This document shows, one piece after another, positions 24,331 through 32,448 of a stretch of DNA of 64,000 bases. Position 1 is the first letter of the stretch. Each line of letters starts with the position of its first letter. The stretch is taken from NCBI GenBank assembly GCA_000620545.1, contig JIBA01000012.1, positions 62,001 to 126,000 on the forward strand, given 5' to 3'. The notes beneath the pieces are model-generated. The model saw only the letters and a list, made by a program, of their open reading frames with translations, made no database searches and had not been told where the DNA came from. The stretch is from Intrasporangiaceae bacterium URHB0013. GTDB lineage: Bacteria; Actinomycetota; Actinomycetes; Actinomycetales; Dermatophilaceae. The position numbers and the translations under genes are program-made.

Positions 24331-24959
24331 TCGCCGAGGACTCGATCCTCTTGCGCGACGGGCTGATTCGCTTGCTTGCTGCCAACGGCATCGAGGTGGT
24401 CGAGGCCGTCGGCGATGCCGAGGCCGCCCTCGTCGCCGTCGAGCGGCACCAGCCCGACCTCGCCCTGCTCGACGTGCGGATGCCGCCCAGCCACACCGAC
24501 GAGGGGCTGCGCGCCGCCCTCGTCATCCGCGCGCAGTGGCCCGACGTCGCGCTGCTCATCCTCAGCCAGTACGTCGAGGAGCGGTATGCCGCAGACCTCC
24601 TCGCCAGCACCACCTCCGCCGTGGGCTACCTCCTCAAGGACCGGGTCGCGGACGTCGACGACTTCGTGGACTCCCTGCGGCGCGTCGCCGACGGCGGCAC
24701 GGCGCTCGACCCCGAGGTCGTCGCCCAGCTGCTGCTGCGGCGCGACAAGAGCCCGCTCCAGCGGCTCACCGACCGTGAGCGCGAGACCCTCTCGCTCATG
24801 GCCGAGGGCCGCTCCAACACCGGTATCGCCCGCGCGCTGCACGTCAGTGAGAGCGCGATCGCCAAGCACGTCAACGCCATCTTCACCAAGCTCGACATGC
24901 CGACGACGGCGGGCGACCACCGCCGCGTCCTCGCCGTCCTCCAGTACCTCTCGGAATGA
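24318..24959 (+). CDS. LuxR/NarL-family response regulator
   Basis: 213 residues. The receiver domain has acidic E7-D8, phospho-acceptor D52 in LALLDVRMP and K in VGYLLKDRV. The C-terminal LuxR HTH (LTDRERETLSLMAEGRSNTGIARALHVSESAIAKHVNAIF, ~150-190) binds DNA. Cognate to the upstream kinase by overlap and family match. It likely controls its own operon and envelope genes. Confidence 0.9.
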   Translation: MRVVIAEDSILLRDGLIRLLAANGIEVVEAVGDAEAALVAVERHQPDLALLDVRMPPSHTDEGLRAALVIRAQWPDVALLILSQYVEERYAADLLASTTSAVGYLLKDRVADVDDFVDSLRRVADGGTALDPEVVAQLLLRRDKSPLQRLTDRERETLSLMAEGRSNTGIARALHVSESAIAKHVNAIFTKLDMPTTAGDHRRVLAVLQYLSE

Positions 24960-24969
24960 GGATCCCCCG

Positions 24970-25914
24970 ATGTCCCTGCACGAACCCAGGCACGAACCCA
25001 GGCACGAACCCGGGCACGAACCAACGCCCGTTCCCGACGACCGGGTCCACGGCGACTCGGTGCCAGGTTCCGAGCCCTACGGTGACTCCTGGCTCCGCCC
25101 GACGCTGACGACCGACCGCTCCGCCGGCGCCCCCGGCCGTTCGGGCAGCACGGCCAGTCCGGGCAGCTCGGGCAGCTCGGCGAGTCCGCCCGTCCGGTCC
25201 AGCCGCCCGTGGTGGCTCGTCGCCGGGCTGGGTGCGACCCTCGTGCTCGCGAGCGTCGCCGGCGCCGCGACCTGGGGCGCGGCCACGGGTGGACTGTGGC
25301 GCAGCGTCGACCAGCAGCAGGCGTACAGCCAGCCCGCCGGCGGCTTGCGGATCACGGGCGGCGCCAGCGACATCGAGGTACAGGGCGGGGGCCCGGCAGG
25401 CACCGTCCACGTCCGCCGACACCTGTCCTGGGGCCCGGGATCCAGCGAGCCGACGCCGCGCGAGACGTGGACCGGGTCGACGCTCGACCTCGACCCGCAG
25501 TGCCGCGGCTTCCTGTCCTGGTGCTCGGTCGACTACGTCGTCACGGTCCCGGACGCGAGCGACGTCACCGTTGAGACCGGGTCCGGCGACATCACGCTCA
25601 TCGGCTCGCTCGGTGGCGTCACGCTCGAGGCGGGCTCCGGCGACATCGAGACCGCGAACCTCAGGGCCGAGCAGGTCACGGCCGAGGCGGGCAGCGGCGA
25701 CATCGAGCTCGAGCTCGCCACCGCGGCCTCGCCCGTGTCGGTCAGGACGGGCTCGGGCGACGTCTCGGTGCGCCTGCCGCAGGACACCGTGTATGCCGTG
25801 GACGCCCAGACGGGATCGGGCGACACCGAGGTGAGCGTCCCCACCAACCCGGACAGCACCTCGACGCTGCGGATCAGGACCGGCTCCGGCGACGCCGCCG
25901 TCGACGTGCGTTGA
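24970..25914 (+). CDS. Membrane-anchored DUF4097-like protein with GSGD repeats
   Basis: 314 residues. The N-terminus is a cytoplasmic low-complexity region encoded by four 12-bp CACGAACCCAGG repeats (HEPRHEPRHEPGHEP), then a Ser/Gly/Pro-rich stretch and one TM helix (WWLVAGLGATLVLASVAGAA, ~77-97). The outside part is a beta-helix-type domain with six GSGD repeats about 14-19 residues apart. DUF4097/DUF2807 adhesin-like proteins have this shape and often accompany envelope-stress regulators. It follows the response regulator by 10 bp. Confidence 0.8.
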   Translation: MSLHEPRHEPRHEPGHEPTPVPDDRVHGDSVPGSEPYGDSWLRPTLTTDRSAGAPGRSGSTASPGSSGSSASPPVRSSRPWWLVAGLGATLVLASVAGAATWGAATGGLWRSVDQQQAYSQPAGGLRITGGASDIEVQGGGPAGTVHVRRHLSWGPGSSEPTPRETWTGSTLDLDPQCRGFLSWCSVDYVVTVPDASDVTVETGSGDITLIGSLGGVTLEAGSGDIETANLRAEQVTAEAGSGDIELELATAASPVSVRTGSGDVSVRLPQDTVYAVDAQTGSGDTEVSVPTNPDSTSTLRIRTGSGDAAVDVR

Positions 25915-25945
25915 CGGGACGCCCACGCGCGCCCGGCACGACGAA

Positions 25946-25984
25946 GCCGTATGCCGTCGAGGAGGTCTCTCGGCGGCATACGGC
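25946..25984. terminator. Hairpin made of an inverted GTATGCCG pair between convergent genes
   Basis: GCCGTATGCCG (25946-25956) and CGGCATACGGC (25974-25984) are perfect complements across 17 nt, exactly in the gap between the two convergent stop codons. Both arms are copies of the over-represented octamer. Confidence 0.65.
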
Positions 25985-26000
25985 CCTGGGAAGCGCCGGC

Positions 26001-26366
26001 TCAGGTGGGGTTGCCGGCGGGGGTGTCCTCGTCGAAGGCGCTGTGCTTGTCGTCGGGCACGGCAGAGGCGGCCGGGGTGGGAGGAGCCGCCTTGTCGTGG
26101 TGGTCGACGAGCTTGTCGATGCCCTTGTCGACCGAGGCACGAACCTTGGTCACGGTGTCGGCGTGCTTGCCGCCGGTCTTCTCGCCGATCTTGGCCTCCG
26201 CCTTGTCCAGCGCCCCGTCGACCTTGACCCGGTTCTCGTGGGCGTAGCCGGCGGCGACCGACATCGCGGCCTTGGCGATCTCGATGACAGCGTCGCCGAA
26301 GTCCTTTGCCTTCTCCTGGAGGTGGACCTCGTCTGCCTTGTTCTTCAACTGCTCACCGAATGACAC
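26001..26366 (-). CDS. Rv0909-like antitoxin-family protein
   Basis: 121 residues from GTG 26366, with GAGGAG upstream. The central section GALDKAEAKIGEKTGGKHADTVTKVRASVDKGIDKLVD matches the short actinobacterial protein family annotated as antitoxin after M. tuberculosis Rv0909, whose partner is an SRPBCC-type protein. No toxin is adjacent; the nearest SRPBCC genes are at 7.4 and 27.6 kb. The long acidic/Pro tail and amphipathic Lys-Ala helices would also fit a hydrophilic stress protein. Confidence 0.6.
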   Translation of the reverse strand: MSFGEQLKNKADEVHLQEKAKDFGDAVIEIAKAAMSVAAGYAHENRVKVDGALDKAEAKIGEKTGGKHADTVTKVRASVDKGIDKLVDHHDKAAPPTPAASAVPDDKHSAFDEDTPAGNPT

Positions 26367-26591
26367 GGTGTCTCCTCGTCTCGCACTGGCCGACCCACGT
26401 CGGCTCACTGCATCCACACTCTTACCCGACGGCTGCCCGTGCAACCGGGGTCGACCCGGAAATCGACCCCGACCGACCCTGAGTGTCGTGGGGTTCGGAC
26501 CGGTGAGCCCGAGATGTCCGGGTCTGCGTGACCGCTGCCTCCGTGCAGGACCGCTGTGGCTGCGCCACGGATGCGGCCGTTGCGGCTGCGG

Positions 26592-27623
26592 TCAGCGTCC
26601 CCACGCGGTCGACCACACCCAGTCGAGGACCGACCGGTGCCGTGCCCATGGCGGATCACCCACCGATGGTGCCTGCGGATCGCCGTCGACGGCTGCCCCG
26701 TCGGGTGCGCCGTCAGCTGCACGAGCCGACGCGAGCGATCGGGACACCGCGTCGGAGACCCGCAGGCGGCCGCCCGGCGGCTCACCGAGCACGTCGGCAG
26801 CGTCGCGGTCCCCGACCATGTCGTGGCCGAGGCTCGGGATGAGCGACTGCACCGTCCCGCTCGGCACGTCGACGAGGGCGCCGGCCACGCGCGCGACCGT
26901 CTCGACCGGCGCCAGCCACACGGGAACCTGCACGCGGAGCAGGCGGGCGCGGGCGGCATACGTCCGCAGGAGGGAGACGTAGCTGAGGCGGTCCGGACCG
27001 ACGAGATCGAGGTGACCGGTCACGTCGGGTCGTTCGAGGGCCTCGGCGAGGAACCAGACGGCGTCGGCCACGGCGACAGGCTGGATCACCGAGCCGGCCA
27101 TCCACGCCGGCACGGTCTGCACGACCCCGAGCCGGTGGGACGTCTGGCGCATCACCTCGAAGCTCGTCGACCCCGCGCCGATGACCATCGACGCGCGCAG
27201 GGTCAGCACCGAGCAGTCCGCCGTCGCGAGGATCTCCTCGACCTCGAGCCGCGAGAGCAGGTGGTCCGACAGCTCGTCGTCGGGCAGGTCGGGCACGATC
27301 CCCGAGAGGTAGACCAGCCGCGTCACCCCGACGACGCCCGCGGCGTACGCGACGTTGTCGGCGGCCCGCCGGTCGAGGCGCATGAAGTCCTCGTCGTCCA
27401 GCCCGTGCACGAGGTAGCAGATCGCGTCGACGCCCTCGAGCGCCTCGACGACGCGGTCCTCGTCCTGGACGTCGACGCGACGCCACTCGACCTCACCGGA
27501 CCAGGGCCACGCGTCGGCGGGGCTCCGGTGGTGCGTCGCCACGACGTCGTGGCCGCGACGGAGCAGCTCGGGCACGAGCCGCGACCCGACGTAGCCGCTG
27601 GCGCCGACGACCGCGACCTTCAT
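26592..27623 (-). CDS. NAD(P)-binding SDR-like protein (atypical, NmrA/complex-I type)
   Basis: 343 residues. A Rossmann start VAVVGASGYVGSRLVPELLRRGHDV binds NAD(P), followed by VEALEGVDAICYLVHG, TRLVYLSGIVPD and LRASMVIGAGSTSFEVMRQ. It lacks the classical YxxxK active site and belongs to the extended atypical SDR group whose members often sense redox state or modify membranes. It overlaps the upstream CoxG-like gene by ATGA, suggesting the two act together, perhaps on a bound lipid. The 225 bp downstream to the antitoxin-like gene holds nothing recognisable. Confidence 0.78.
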   Translation of the reverse strand: MKVAVVGASGYVGSRLVPELLRRGHDVVATHHRSPADAWPWSGEVEWRRVDVQDEDRVVEALEGVDAICYLVHGLDDEDFMRLDRRAADNVAYAAGVVGVTRLVYLSGIVPDLPDDELSDHLLSRLEVEEILATADCSVLTLRASMVIGAGSTSFEVMRQTSHRLGVVQTVPAWMAGSVIQPVAVADAVWFLAEALERPDVTGHLDLVGPDRLSYVSLLRTYAARARLLRVQVPVWLAPVETVARVAGALVDVPSGTVQSLIPSLGHDMVGDRDAADVLGEPPGGRLRVSDAVSRSLASARAADGAPDGAAVDGDPQAPSVGDPPWARHRSVLDWVWSTAWGR

Positions 27624-28168
27624 CGTCGCCTGCGCTCACGACGGTCGCGGCGGAAGGAGCCGAGGAGGTCGGTCGCCGAGCGGAGGAGGTCGAGCGGGCT
27701 GTCCTCGTCCGCCTCGGCGTCGGCGACCGGTCCCGACACGGACATGCACGTGAGGAACCGTTCGATGAGCGGGTCGGCGGCGCGCTGGACGAGACCGGTG
27801 CCGAAGTCCATCGGGAAGCCGAGGAAGACGAGGTCGGTCACGAGGTTGGCGCGGGTGCGGTCGCCGTCGAGCGCACGCAGCGACAGGGTGATGTCGATGG
27901 TCGCCTTGCCGAGGCCGTGGCGCTCCTGTCCGGAGGCCGTCAGCCGGGCCCGGCCGGAGGCCTCGTCACGCTCGACCATCGAACCGGTGCCGTCGAAGGA
28001 CATCGACAGCGGCCCCAACTTGGCCGTGACCTCTCCGACGAAGGCGTCGCCGTCGACCTCGGTGACCTTCGCGCCGGGGAAGCACCGGCCGATCCGGCGC
28101 AGGTCCATGAAGTTGGCCCAGACCACGTCGACCGGCGCGCCGAGCTCCTGCTCGTGGCCGAGTCTCAT
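27620..28168 (-). CDS. CoxG/SRPBCC-family protein
   Basis: 182 residues. MRLGHEQELGAPVDVVWANFMDLRRIGRCFPGAKV is the carbon-monoxide-dehydrogenase-subunit-G (CoxG) type of SRPBCC opening, and DLVFLGFPMDFGTGLVQRAADPLIERFL is the long C-terminal helix. CoxG proteins bind hydrophobic quinone-like ligands or anchor enzymes at the membrane. No CO dehydrogenase genes are present. GGAAGGA lies before the ATG; the stop overlaps the SDR start. The tail is highly basic (RRDRRERRRR). Confidence 0.78.
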   Translation of the reverse strand: MRLGHEQELGAPVDVVWANFMDLRRIGRCFPGAKVTEVDGDAFVGEVTAKLGPLSMSFDGTGSMVERDEASGRARLTASGQERHGLGKATIDITLSLRALDGDRTRANLVTDLVFLGFPMDFGTGLVQRAADPLIERFLTCMSVSGPVADAEADEDSPLDLLRSATDLLGSFRRDRRERRRR

Positions 28169-28282
28169 CGCGCGTCCTTCCGTGGCTGCGCAGCCCGGTC
28201 GGTGGCCGGCGGCGCCTGGTCAACCGTCGCATACCCGTCCGGCCTCCGACAGGGGCGCCTCCGATCCAGCGACCGGGCCCCG

Positions 28283-29578
28283 TCAGTCGACCGGGGCAGC
28301 GGTGGCGGCGGTGGCGGCGGTGGCGGCGGTGGAGTCTGCCAGGAGCTCCCAGTGCAGCCCGTCGCCCCAGCCGCCATCGGCCACTCGGTCGACCGCGTGC
28401 TCGCGACCGAACTGCACGAAACCGACCGACCGGAGCACGGCGTTGCTCGCCTCGTTGTCGGCGGCGGTCTCCGCGACGAGGCGGCGCAGGCCTAGTCCGC
28501 CCTCGCTCGTCGGGGCCAGGGCGTGGGCGACGGCGAGCCGGGCCCCCTCCTTGGCGGCGCCACGGCCGCGGGCACTCGGGAAGAACTGGTAGCCGAGCTC
28601 GGCCACGTCGGTGATGACGCCCCCCCGGCTGAAGACGGTGACGCCCCCCAGGGCGCGGTCGCTCTCGAGGTCGGCGACGCACCAGTCGATACCGGTGCCC
28701 TCAGCCATCCGCTCCTGCCGGTTGTGCACCCAGGTCGCGAAGGTCTCGCGCCGGAGGATCGAACGGGACGGCATCCAGTGCTCGGGGTCGTCGCGTGGCT
28801 CGACGGCGTCGACGTCGTCGAGCCGCCACGGACGCAGCCGCACCCGTTCGCCCTCGGCCGGGGTCGCGGCGTACCAGGGGTGGCGCGCCGTGAGCCGGTC
28901 TCCCGGGGTGATGCTGGCGGTCCACGTGTCCAGCGCCTCGGGGCCACCCTCCGGGTCGGGGTGGCTGCCCGGGATCGTGCCGTGGAAGGTGAACCCCGCA
29001 GCCCAGGCCGTCCGGCGAGAGCCCCAGTTGCCGACGACGGCGCGCCAGTGGATACGACGGACCGGCACGCCCCAGACCGGGGTCGCGAAGGCGTGGGCGA
29101 CGACGAGGCGGACCGCGCGGGACATCAGGCCCCGGCCGCGGGCGCCCGGGTGCAGCCCGAAGCCGAGCTCACCGACGGACGCCGCGGCGCCGGGTCGCAG
29201 GTCGATCGTGCCTGCGTAGCGCTGCCCACCCGTCTCATCGGTCCACGCGATCGCCCACGAGCGCTTGCCGCCGGGCTCACCCCACGCGCTGAGGTTGCCC
29301 TCGAGGAAGGTGACGGCGTCCTCGCGTGAGTAGGGCCTCGGGACGGTGGTCCACCGCAGGCTCTCGGGGTCGCTGCTCTGCTCGACGATGGCGTCGGCGT
29401 CGCCGATGGAGTGGGCGCGGAGCGTCACCACGCCGTCGGTCAGCTCGGTCACGGCGCGGGCGGACTCGGTGGGTGCTGCCGCGGGTGCTGCCGTGGCTGC
29501 CGGGGAGGGCGTCGCGGCACGCGGCTGGGAGCTGTGGGTCACGGCGTCAGCCTGCCAGTAGGCACCGACCCTCGTCAT
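28283..29578 (-). CDS. Double-GNAT-domain acetyltransferase
   Basis: 431 residues with two RimJ/RimL-type GNAT domains. The first (~45-225) has LGFGLHPGARGRGLMSRAVRL and NWGSRRTAWAAGFTF. The second (~245-415) has LGYQFFPSARGRGAAKEGARL and NEASNAVLRSVGFVQFG. Each Q/RGRG-type loop binds acetyl-CoA. The tail STAATAATAATAAPVD is encoded by a 9-bp GGTGGCGGC microsatellite (28301-28332), so its length may vary in frame. Start could also be GTG 29542, which removes 12 poorly conserved residues. Substrate unknown. Confidence 0.82.
   Translation of the reverse strand: MTRVGAYWQADAVTHSSQPRAATPSPAATAAPAAAPTESARAVTELTDGVVTLRAHSIGDADAIVEQSSDPESLRWTTVPRPYSREDAVTFLEGNLSAWGEPGGKRSWAIAWTDETGGQRYAGTIDLRPGAAASVGELGFGLHPGARGRGLMSRAVRLVVAHAFATPVWGVPVRRIHWRAVVGNWGSRRTAWAAGFTFHGTIPGSHPDPEGGPEALDTWTASITPGDRLTARHPWYAATPAEGERVRLRPWRLDDVDAVEPRDDPEHWMPSRSILRRETFATWVHNRQERMAEGTGIDWCVADLESDRALGGVTVFSRGGVITDVAELGYQFFPSARGRGAAKEGARLAVAHALAPTSEGGLGLRRLVAETAADNEASNAVLRSVGFVQFGREHAVDRVADGGWGDGLHWELLADSTAATAATAATAAPVD
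28301..28332. repeat. In-frame 9-bp microsatellite
   Basis: GGTGGCGGC repeated about 3.5 times; on the minus strand it encodes the Ala-Ala-Thr tail of the double-GNAT protein. Confidence 0.8.
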
Positions 29579-30028
29579 GGCGGTTTGCCCCCGAGTCGCG
29601 ACGCTTCCCGGGTATCGAAAGGACCGGGAGCCAGCAAGCCGGCTCCCGGTCCCGAGGCCCGCTACCCCTCCACAGGCTGCGTACCGGCTCTACCGTACCC
29701 AATGGACCCGCTGGACCAACGCGCGTTGCGCGCGGCCCCGCGGTGCGCAACTCGGCGGGCCAGCGGCCGGGCACCATGGGACCTTCGGGCGCGTGAGAGG
29801 GGTGGCGGTGAGCTCGCTGACAGGGGCCGCGCAGGCGCGCGAGCGACGGCTCCATCGAGGGCTGCGCCGCGTGCCCGGTGGCGGGACGGGAGTCTCCCCC
29901 TGGCTACGACTCCCGTCCCGGAGCACCGGGCTCGGTCGTCACCCTACGAAGGTCGTGCGCGGTTTCGGGCCCACGTTGCGGACCTCCATTCCGCGCGCAA
30001 CGGAACACGCACGGCCCGGGGGCCGGCC
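29579..30028 (+). other. 450-bp gap with two perfect hairpins upstream of the XRE-like gene
   Basis: GGACCGGGAGCC (29621-29632) pairs perfectly with 29641-29652 over 12 bp with an 8-nt loop. CGGGACGGGAGTC (29882-29894) pairs perfectly with 29908-29920 over 13 bp with a 13-nt loop. A TACCGT box at 29691-29696 is a possible -10, which would put the second hairpin in a leader of about 325 nt. The DNA is open in two frames but the translation is Arg/Ala-rich without conserved features. I see no clear gene here. Confidence 0.55.
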
Positions 30029-31606
30029 GTGCTGATCGACGAGGTCCGGTGGGTGCTGCGCAACGCCCGGCTGCATGCCGCCGACCCCGCACTGCGGAGC
30101 GCTGCCGGCTTCGCCCAGGGGGCGGGCCGTGCCGTGCCGGTGCACCGCGCACAGGTCGGTCGGTGGGAGAACGGCGACGTGGAGCTGACCCGGGCGCTCG
30201 TGCGCCGCTACGAGACCGTGCTCGGCCTGCCGGAGGGCCAGCTGCTCACGGCCATCGACCTCTTCTCGCGGTCCCGCGACCCGGTGAGAGCGGCGGCGAC
30301 GCTGCCGCCGCGCACCGCCCCAGACGTGGACGCCACGCTGCAGCTGCTCGAGCGAGCGCTGGGCGAGGACCGGATGAGCGGCCTCGACTGGGACCGGCTC
30401 TCCGACAACCTCGGCCGGATGCCGCACGCCATGGTCCGGACGACGGACTGGGAGCGCATCTTCCGGCGGCTGCTGCAGGAGGTGAGCCTCGGGCTTTACC
30501 TCGAGTACGCCCAGAGGGCCGAGGCCCTCGCCCGCCTCGCCGGGCACCCCCGCAGCGGGAGGGTGGTCGCCGGGCTGGCGGAGGAGGTGGTCGCCCGGCC
30601 CGACGCGCAGTTCTACAACGACACCCTGAGCCTGCTGCAGTTCACGAGCGACCCACAGGCGTTGTCGGTCCTCTTCGGCCAGCTGCGCGAGCCGACCAAC
30701 GCCAGCTCCCTGCGGTCCTGCCTCATCGTCCTCACGACGCTCGTGCGCGGTGCGCGCCTGGACCCCGAGACGCGTCTCGAGGCGGTCCGGCTCGCGGTGC
30801 GCCACCTGCGCGACCCGAGCCTCCCCTACCTCGTGCACCGCGGCGCCGCCAACCTCGTGCGCACCATCGGACCGGCCCGCAGCCACCGTGTCGCGGCCGT
30901 GCTCACGGCAGAGGACCGCCGCGCCGCGGCATCGATCATCCGCGACGGGCGCGCCATCACCTCCCAGGCGATCCGCGAGGCGCACCAGCGGATCAGGGCC
31001 GCGCTGGAGGCCAGCGAGGGGCGGGCCGCCGCCGGCGAGCCGATCCTCGCCGGCCTGCTCCAGACCGCGCTCGGGGAGACCAACGAGGAGGACCGGTCCA
31101 ACGCCCTGGGGATCCTCATGCTCTCGCCGCAGAGCCGCATCATCGGGAGCGTGCACGCGGCCGCCTTCACCGCGGCGATGGGGCGGCACGACCACGTGGC
31201 GGCCCACGAGAGCGTCGCCGTGCTGACGTGGATGGGGCAGGCGGAGGACCTCGACATGTTCGAGCGGGTCGCCCTCTCGCCTGCCACACCGTCCGACATC
31301 GCCATGGAGGTCGGCTACGTCGTCGGCAACACCCTCGAACCGGCCAACCGGCGACGTGACGAACGCGAGGCCGCCTTCGCCCGGCGCATCGCCGAGGTCG
31401 TCGCGACCGGCGACGGCGAGCCGCATGCGGAGCTGCTCCGCGGCCTCGTCTACGTGCTCGGCATGCGGGGGCGTCACGACCTCGTGACCGCCCTCGTCGA
31501 CGCCCTGCCGGCGCCCGGCCCGGACCCGCTCGCGATGCCCGAGATCGCCCGGGGTGTGCTCGGCTGGTGGAAGGACCTGCCCGAGCACCTGCGTCCGGAG
31601 CGCTGA
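30029..31606 (+). CDS. XRE-type HTH protein with long helical-repeat domain
   Basis: 525 residues. An N-terminal HTH of the XRE class (SAAGFAQGAGRAVPVHRAQVGRWENGDVELTRALVRRYETVLGL, ~22-65) is followed by some 450 residues of alternating helices resembling HEAT/armadillo-like repeats (for example RSCLIVLTTLVRGARLDPETRLEAVRLAVRHLRDPSLPYLVHRGAANLV). The layout suggests a regulator whose large C-terminal part senses a protein or peptide partner. GTG 30029 is the first start that leaves a sensible HTH; there is no strong ribosome site. Target genes unknown. Confidence 0.7.
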   Translation: MLIDEVRWVLRNARLHAADPALRSAAGFAQGAGRAVPVHRAQVGRWENGDVELTRALVRRYETVLGLPEGQLLTAIDLFSRSRDPVRAAATLPPRTAPDVDATLQLLERALGEDRMSGLDWDRLSDNLGRMPHAMVRTTDWERIFRRLLQEVSLGLYLEYAQRAEALARLAGHPRSGRVVAGLAEEVVARPDAQFYNDTLSLLQFTSDPQALSVLFGQLREPTNASSLRSCLIVLTTLVRGARLDPETRLEAVRLAVRHLRDPSLPYLVHRGAANLVRTIGPARSHRVAAVLTAEDRRAAASIIRDGRAITSQAIREAHQRIRAALEASEGRAAAGEPILAGLLQTALGETNEEDRSNALGILMLSPQSRIIGSVHAAAFTAAMGRHDHVAAHESVAVLTWMGQAEDLDMFERVALSPATPSDIAMEVGYVVGNTLEPANRRRDEREAAFARRIAEVVATGDGEPHAELLRGLVYVLGMRGRHDLVTALVDALPAPGPDPLAMPEIARGVLGWWKDLPEHLRPER

Positions 31607-31628
31607 CGCGACGGTCCAGGTGAGTCGC

Positions 31629-31634
31629 TAGGTT
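31629..31634 (+). promoter_or_regulatory. Leaderless -10 box of hisN
   Basis: TAGGTT, then GGTGCC, then the GTG start at 31641. Confidence 0.55.
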
Positions 31635-31640
31635 GGTGCC

Positions 31641-32441
31641 GTGGAGACGGACGAGGTGCTGAGCCTGCTCGAGGACGTGGCCGACGAGGTCATCAACCCC
31701 CGGTTCCGGGCACTGGCCGCCGGAGAGATCCACGAGAAGCGCCCCGGCGACCTCGTCACCGATGCCGACCACGAGGCCGAGGAGCTCATCACCGCGGCCC
31801 TCACCACCGCCTATCCCGACGCGGTCGTGCTCGGTGAGGAGGCGTTCGCCGGAGACCCGGCCCTGATGGAGCGCTATGCCGCTGCCGACCACGCGTTCAC
31901 CGTCGACCCCGTCGACGGCACGAAGAACTTCGTCCACGGCTCGAAGGACCACGCGGTCATGGTCAGCGAGACCGTCGCCGGCGAGGCCGTGCGGGCATGG
32001 ATCTGGCAGCCGCAGCACGAGCTCGGCTACGTTGCCGAGCGTGGCGCCGGCACCTACCGCCGCGACGCGGACGGCTCACAGCGCCTGACCATTCCCGAGC
32101 AGCCCACGGAGGGCCTCCGGGGCCGCACCTCGCGCCGCGCGTGGATCGGCCGGTCGCTTGCCGGCCTCGAGCCGATGACCCTGACCTGGGTGTCGTGCGG
32201 CATCGACTACCCCAAGCTCGTCGAGGGCGAGGCCGACTACATCCTCTACGTGTCCGCCTCCCCGTGGGACCACGTGCCCGGGTCACTCCTGCTCGCCGAG
32301 GCCGGAGGCATGCTCGGCACGACCGCCGGCGTGGCGTACTCGCCCCGCGACACGGCGCCCCCGGGCCTCGTCGCCGCCGGCAGCCCCACGGCATACGACC
32401 GCGTATGCCGTGCGCTCGCCTCGAGCGACCACCTGCCCTGA
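31641..32441 (+). CDS. hisN: Histidinol-phosphatase / inositol monophosphatase family protein
   Basis: 266 residues of the Mg2+/Li+-dependent IMPase fold. Metal ligands appear in GEE (65-67), DPVDGTKNF (89-97) and SPWDHVPGSLLLAEAGG. In actinobacteria members of this length commonly serve as HisN, dephosphorylating histidinol phosphate; a general inositol-phosphatase role cannot be excluded. The 3' end carries an inverted pair of GTATGCCG copies, which forces the rare codons GCA, GTA and TGC. Confidence 0.8.
   Translation: METDEVLSLLEDVADEVINPRFRALAAGEIHEKRPGDLVTDADHEAEELITAALTTAYPDAVVLGEEAFAGDPALMERYAAADHAFTVDPVDGTKNFVHGSKDHAVMVSETVAGEAVRAWIWQPQHELGYVAERGAGTYRRDADGSQRLTIPEQPTEGLRGRTSRRAWIGRSLAGLEPMTLTWVSCGIDYPKLVEGEADYILYVSASPWDHVPGSLLLAEAGGMLGTTAGVAYSPRDTAPPGLVAAGSPTAYDRVCRALASSDHLP
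32387..32412. repeat. Inverted pair of GTATGCCG copies inside the hisN 3' end
   Basis: CACGGCATAC (32387-32396) and GTATGCCGTG (32403-32412) are perfect 10-bp complements with a 6-nt loop, 29 bp before the stop codon. It could form a terminator-like hairpin in the transcript. Confidence 0.75.
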
Positions 32442-32448
32442 CCCGTCG

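Noticed and set aside
29702-30028. Upstream in-frame extension of the XRE-like protein from ATG 29702
   Set aside because: Extension is Arg/Ala-rich without conservation signals, and would read through a 13-bp perfect hairpin.
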